Origin: Planococcaceae bacterium UBA3370
GTDB taxonomy: Bacteria > Bacillota > Bacilli > Bacillales_A > Planococcaceae
Reading direction: 5' to 3'
Assembly: GCA_002360295.1 (NCBI GenBank)
Contig: DEQI01000129.1
Coordinates: forward strand, 221-7,640
Length of the DNA: 7,420 nucleotides
Made by a program: the position numbers and the translations under genes. This document shows, piece after piece, positions 6,586 through 7,420 of the stretch (the stretch's first letter is position 1; the number at the start of each line of letters is the position of its first letter). The notes under the pieces are model-generated. The model had not been told where the DNA came from, did no database searches, and saw only the letters and a program-made list of their open reading frames with translations.

Positions 6586-6726
6586 CTATTTATTAATACA
6601 AGTCACTTTTTGAATAGCTTGGTATACTAATCCTTTATATTTAATATCAAGTAGACCGGCTACTAAAAGGCCAATCCCACCTACTACCATCAGCTGTTTC
6701 TTCGTATTTTTACAAGTCTTTTGCAT
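6586..6726 (-). CDS. 46-residue single-span membrane protein, unknown function
   Basis: The sequence opens 'MQKTCKNTKKQLMVVGGIGL' and closes 'QKVTCINK'. A strongly basic N-terminus (K3, K6, K9, K10) precedes one hydrophobic, glycine-rich segment at about residues 12-27 (context VVGGIGLLVAGLL), then a polar tail with two more lysines and a second cysteine (C5 and C43). By the positive-inside rule the N-terminus should be cytoplasmic. The gene is well supported: a perfect AGGAGG (6735-6740) eight bases before the ATG, and its own strong terminator 14 bases past the stop. I do not recognise the family. Options include a small membrane regulator or a subunit that binds a larger membrane protein. 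A toxin is possible on size alone, but there is no sign of an antisense RNA or antitoxin. Confidence 0.75.
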   Translation of the reverse strand: MQKTCKNTKKQLMVVGGIGLLVAGLLDIKYKGLVYQAIQKVTCINK

Positions 6727-6756
6727 TGAAGGTTCCTCCTACCTAAAAGCTTTTGT

Positions 6757-6783
6757 ACTATTATTTTACTATAGAATAATAGT
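6757..6783. repeat. Inverted repeat in the promoter region of the small membrane protein gene
   Basis: ACTATTATT (6757-6765) and AATAATAGT (6775-6783) are perfect 9-base arms separated by nine bases that include CTATAG. On the minus strand the spacer holds TATAGT (6768-6773), a 5-of-6 match to a -10 element, about 40 bases before the start of the 46-residue gene. The repeat could be an operator overlapping the promoter. It could also be chance symmetry in AT-rich DNA. Confidence 0.4.
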
Positions 6784-6811
6784 TTGACTAGTTATCGATA
6801 CTTAATCTAGT

Positions 6812-6882
6812 AAACAAACAATATATTAGCTATTTGCATCCCTTTGCCATTCGATTTTAACTATAGTTATATTGATTTGTTT
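6812..6882. repeat. Long AT-rich inverted repeat at the 3' end of the zinc-ribbon gene
   Basis: AAACAAACAATATA (6812-6825) pairs with TATATTGATTTGTTT (6868-6882) over 14 base pairs with one bulged A (6875). The arms are 42 bases apart and the right arm ends next to the zinc-ribbon stop codon. In the minus-strand transcript it would form a stem with a U-rich 3' arm, but no separate U-tract follows. It is not a classical terminator, though it may protect or end the transcript. No other terminator for this gene was found. Confidence 0.4.
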
Positions 6883-7086
6883 TTAATACTTGGTTGTTCC
6901 TTTAAACCTATTTGGCTTTGTGACATAGCTTTCCAATATGTATCCACAGTCTGTGCAAATAACAAACATCATAGGACTGCCAAAGCTTAACTTGCCATTA
7001 GCATTCACAGTTGCATAACCACTCTGCTTACCGTAACCAATTTCTGTACAACCACATTTCGGGCATTGCATGTTTTCATTTGTCAT
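6883..7086 (-). CDS. Small zinc-ribbon protein
   Basis: 67 residues from the preferred ATG at 7086. Two CXXC knuckles, C8-P-K-C11 and C44-T-D-C47, frame a beta-rich stretch and should bind one zinc as a zinc ribbon. The second knuckle continues 'GYILESYV'. The segment between them, 'GYGKQSGYATVNANGKLS' (17-34), and the tail 'KPNRFKG' are the conserved-looking parts. From memory, similar small Bacillus proteins carry the misleading label 'transcription initiation factor TFIIIB' because of the ribbon; that eukaryotic role is not implied. A nucleic-acid or protein contact is plausible but not shown. An in-frame ATG ten codons upstream (7116) is rejected because GGAGGGG (7092-7098), five bases before the ATG at 7086, sets the start. 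It appears to be a single-gene unit. Confidence 0.85.
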   Translation of the reverse strand: MTNENMQCPKCGCTEIGYGKQSGYATVNANGKLSFGSPMMFVICTDCGYILESYVTKPNRFKGTTKY

Positions 7087-7091
7087 GTAAA

Positions 7092-7098
7092 CCCCTCC
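7092..7098 (-). promoter_or_regulatory. Ribosome binding site that sets the zinc-ribbon start
   Basis: GGAGGGG on the minus strand, five bases before the ATG at 7086. Using the longer frame from 7116 would place this strong site inside the coding sequence, and that upstream ATG has no comparable site. The shorter product also begins just before the first zinc knuckle, as expected. Confidence 0.75.
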
Positions 7099-7420
7099 AA
7101 AATATCCTTTATTCATATACGACTAATTATTGGAAAAGGTTTCAAATGCAATTTCACCCAAAAATGATTCTTTTTCATTTAATTTCTACGTCCTTCAAAT
7201 AGCAGTAGTGATAAAAAGAAGAGAATATTACTAAAAATTCTACTTAAATGGAGACATAGAATATCGCTAATTGACATCGAAAACAAGTAAAAATAATCTT
7301 TTTTGAAACTCCTACTCTCCTTCGTATGTAATACAAAGAAATCCATTACGATTAAACCAACGCTATCATGTGGTTTTTATAAGCTTCAATATTTTCTGCT
7401 CACTTTTACAACACCCAAAC
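7099..7420. other. Intergenic stretch upstream of the zinc-ribbon gene, no supported gene
   Basis: About 320 AT-rich bases to the window edge. It must contain the promoter of the zinc-ribbon gene; a minus-strand TTGAAA lies near 7140-7145, but no convincing -10 follows at the right distance. A 55-codon minus-strand frame (7179-7346) has no ribosome binding site and was not called. A short minus-strand frame open from the right edge ends at TGA 7366-7368 and could be the tail of a neighbouring gene, but 17 codons are too few to judge. Confidence 0.5.

Noticed and set aside
6784..6815. Plus-strand TTGACT -35-like element
   Set aside because: No good -10 follows at 16-18 bases, and no plus-strand gene lies downstream.
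7011..7202. 63-codon plus-strand frame
   Set aside because: It is antisense to the zinc-ribbon gene, without a ribosome binding site or domain.
7179..7346. 55-codon minus-strand frame with a hydrophobic C-terminal half
   Set aside because: There is no ribosome binding site before the ATG at 7346 or the internal ATG, and low-complexity AT-rich DNA easily yields such hydrophobic frames.
1..7420. CRISPR array, transposase, phage or toxin-antitoxin system
   Set aside because: No regularly spaced repeats, transposase motifs, phage genes or paired small toxin/antitoxin genes were found on either strand.

Overview
The window looks like ordinary chromosome from a low-GC, endospore-former-type Firmicute (Bacillales, Bacillaceae/Planococcaceae). 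The reasons are the AT-rich DNA, strong AGGAGG-type ribosome binding sites at most starts, a Gram-positive lipoprotein signal, and a two-component pair that closely resembles Bacillus subtilis DesK/DesR. The style of the proteins suggests a Lysinibacillus-like species, but that is an impression, not a demonstrated assignment. No rRNA, tRNA, CRISPR array, IS element or phage gene is visible.

Left part (1-2420): a small surface lipoprotein on the minus strand (1-558) is divergent from a MATE-family efflux pump on the plus strand (751-2097, with the start moved from 727 to 751 because of its ribosome binding site). The pump ends in a strong rho-independent terminator at 2184-2232.

Middle (2364-3519): a monocistronic unit has its own sigma-A-like promoter, a good ribosome binding site, a glutathione-synthetase-like ATP-grasp protein of unknown substrate (2417-3460) and its own terminator. 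An identical 12-mer lies on each side of it.

Right-centre (3549-6401, minus strand): a tight three-gene operon reads DUF418 polytopic membrane protein, then DesK-like sensor histidine kinase, then DesR/NarL-like response regulator, with gaps of 12 and 15 bases. About 90 bases upstream of the first start is a perfect 6-2-6 palindrome (6491-6504), a plausible binding site for the operon's own regulator. The likely working model is membrane-state sensing by the kinase, phosphorylation of the regulator, and control of this operon and perhaps other genes, with DUF418 as either an effector or an accessory sensor. No fatty-acid desaturase or ABC transporter, the usual partners of such pairs, is in the window.

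Right part (6535-7420, minus strand): two very small genes, a 46-residue single-span membrane protein with a perfect AGGAGG and its own terminator, and a 67-residue zinc-ribbon protein. Both are unrecognised functionally. The last ~330 bases contain no gene that can be supported.

The most interesting elements are the DUF418/DesKR-like operon with its palindrome, the stand-alone ATP-grasp ligase, and the tiny membrane protein.
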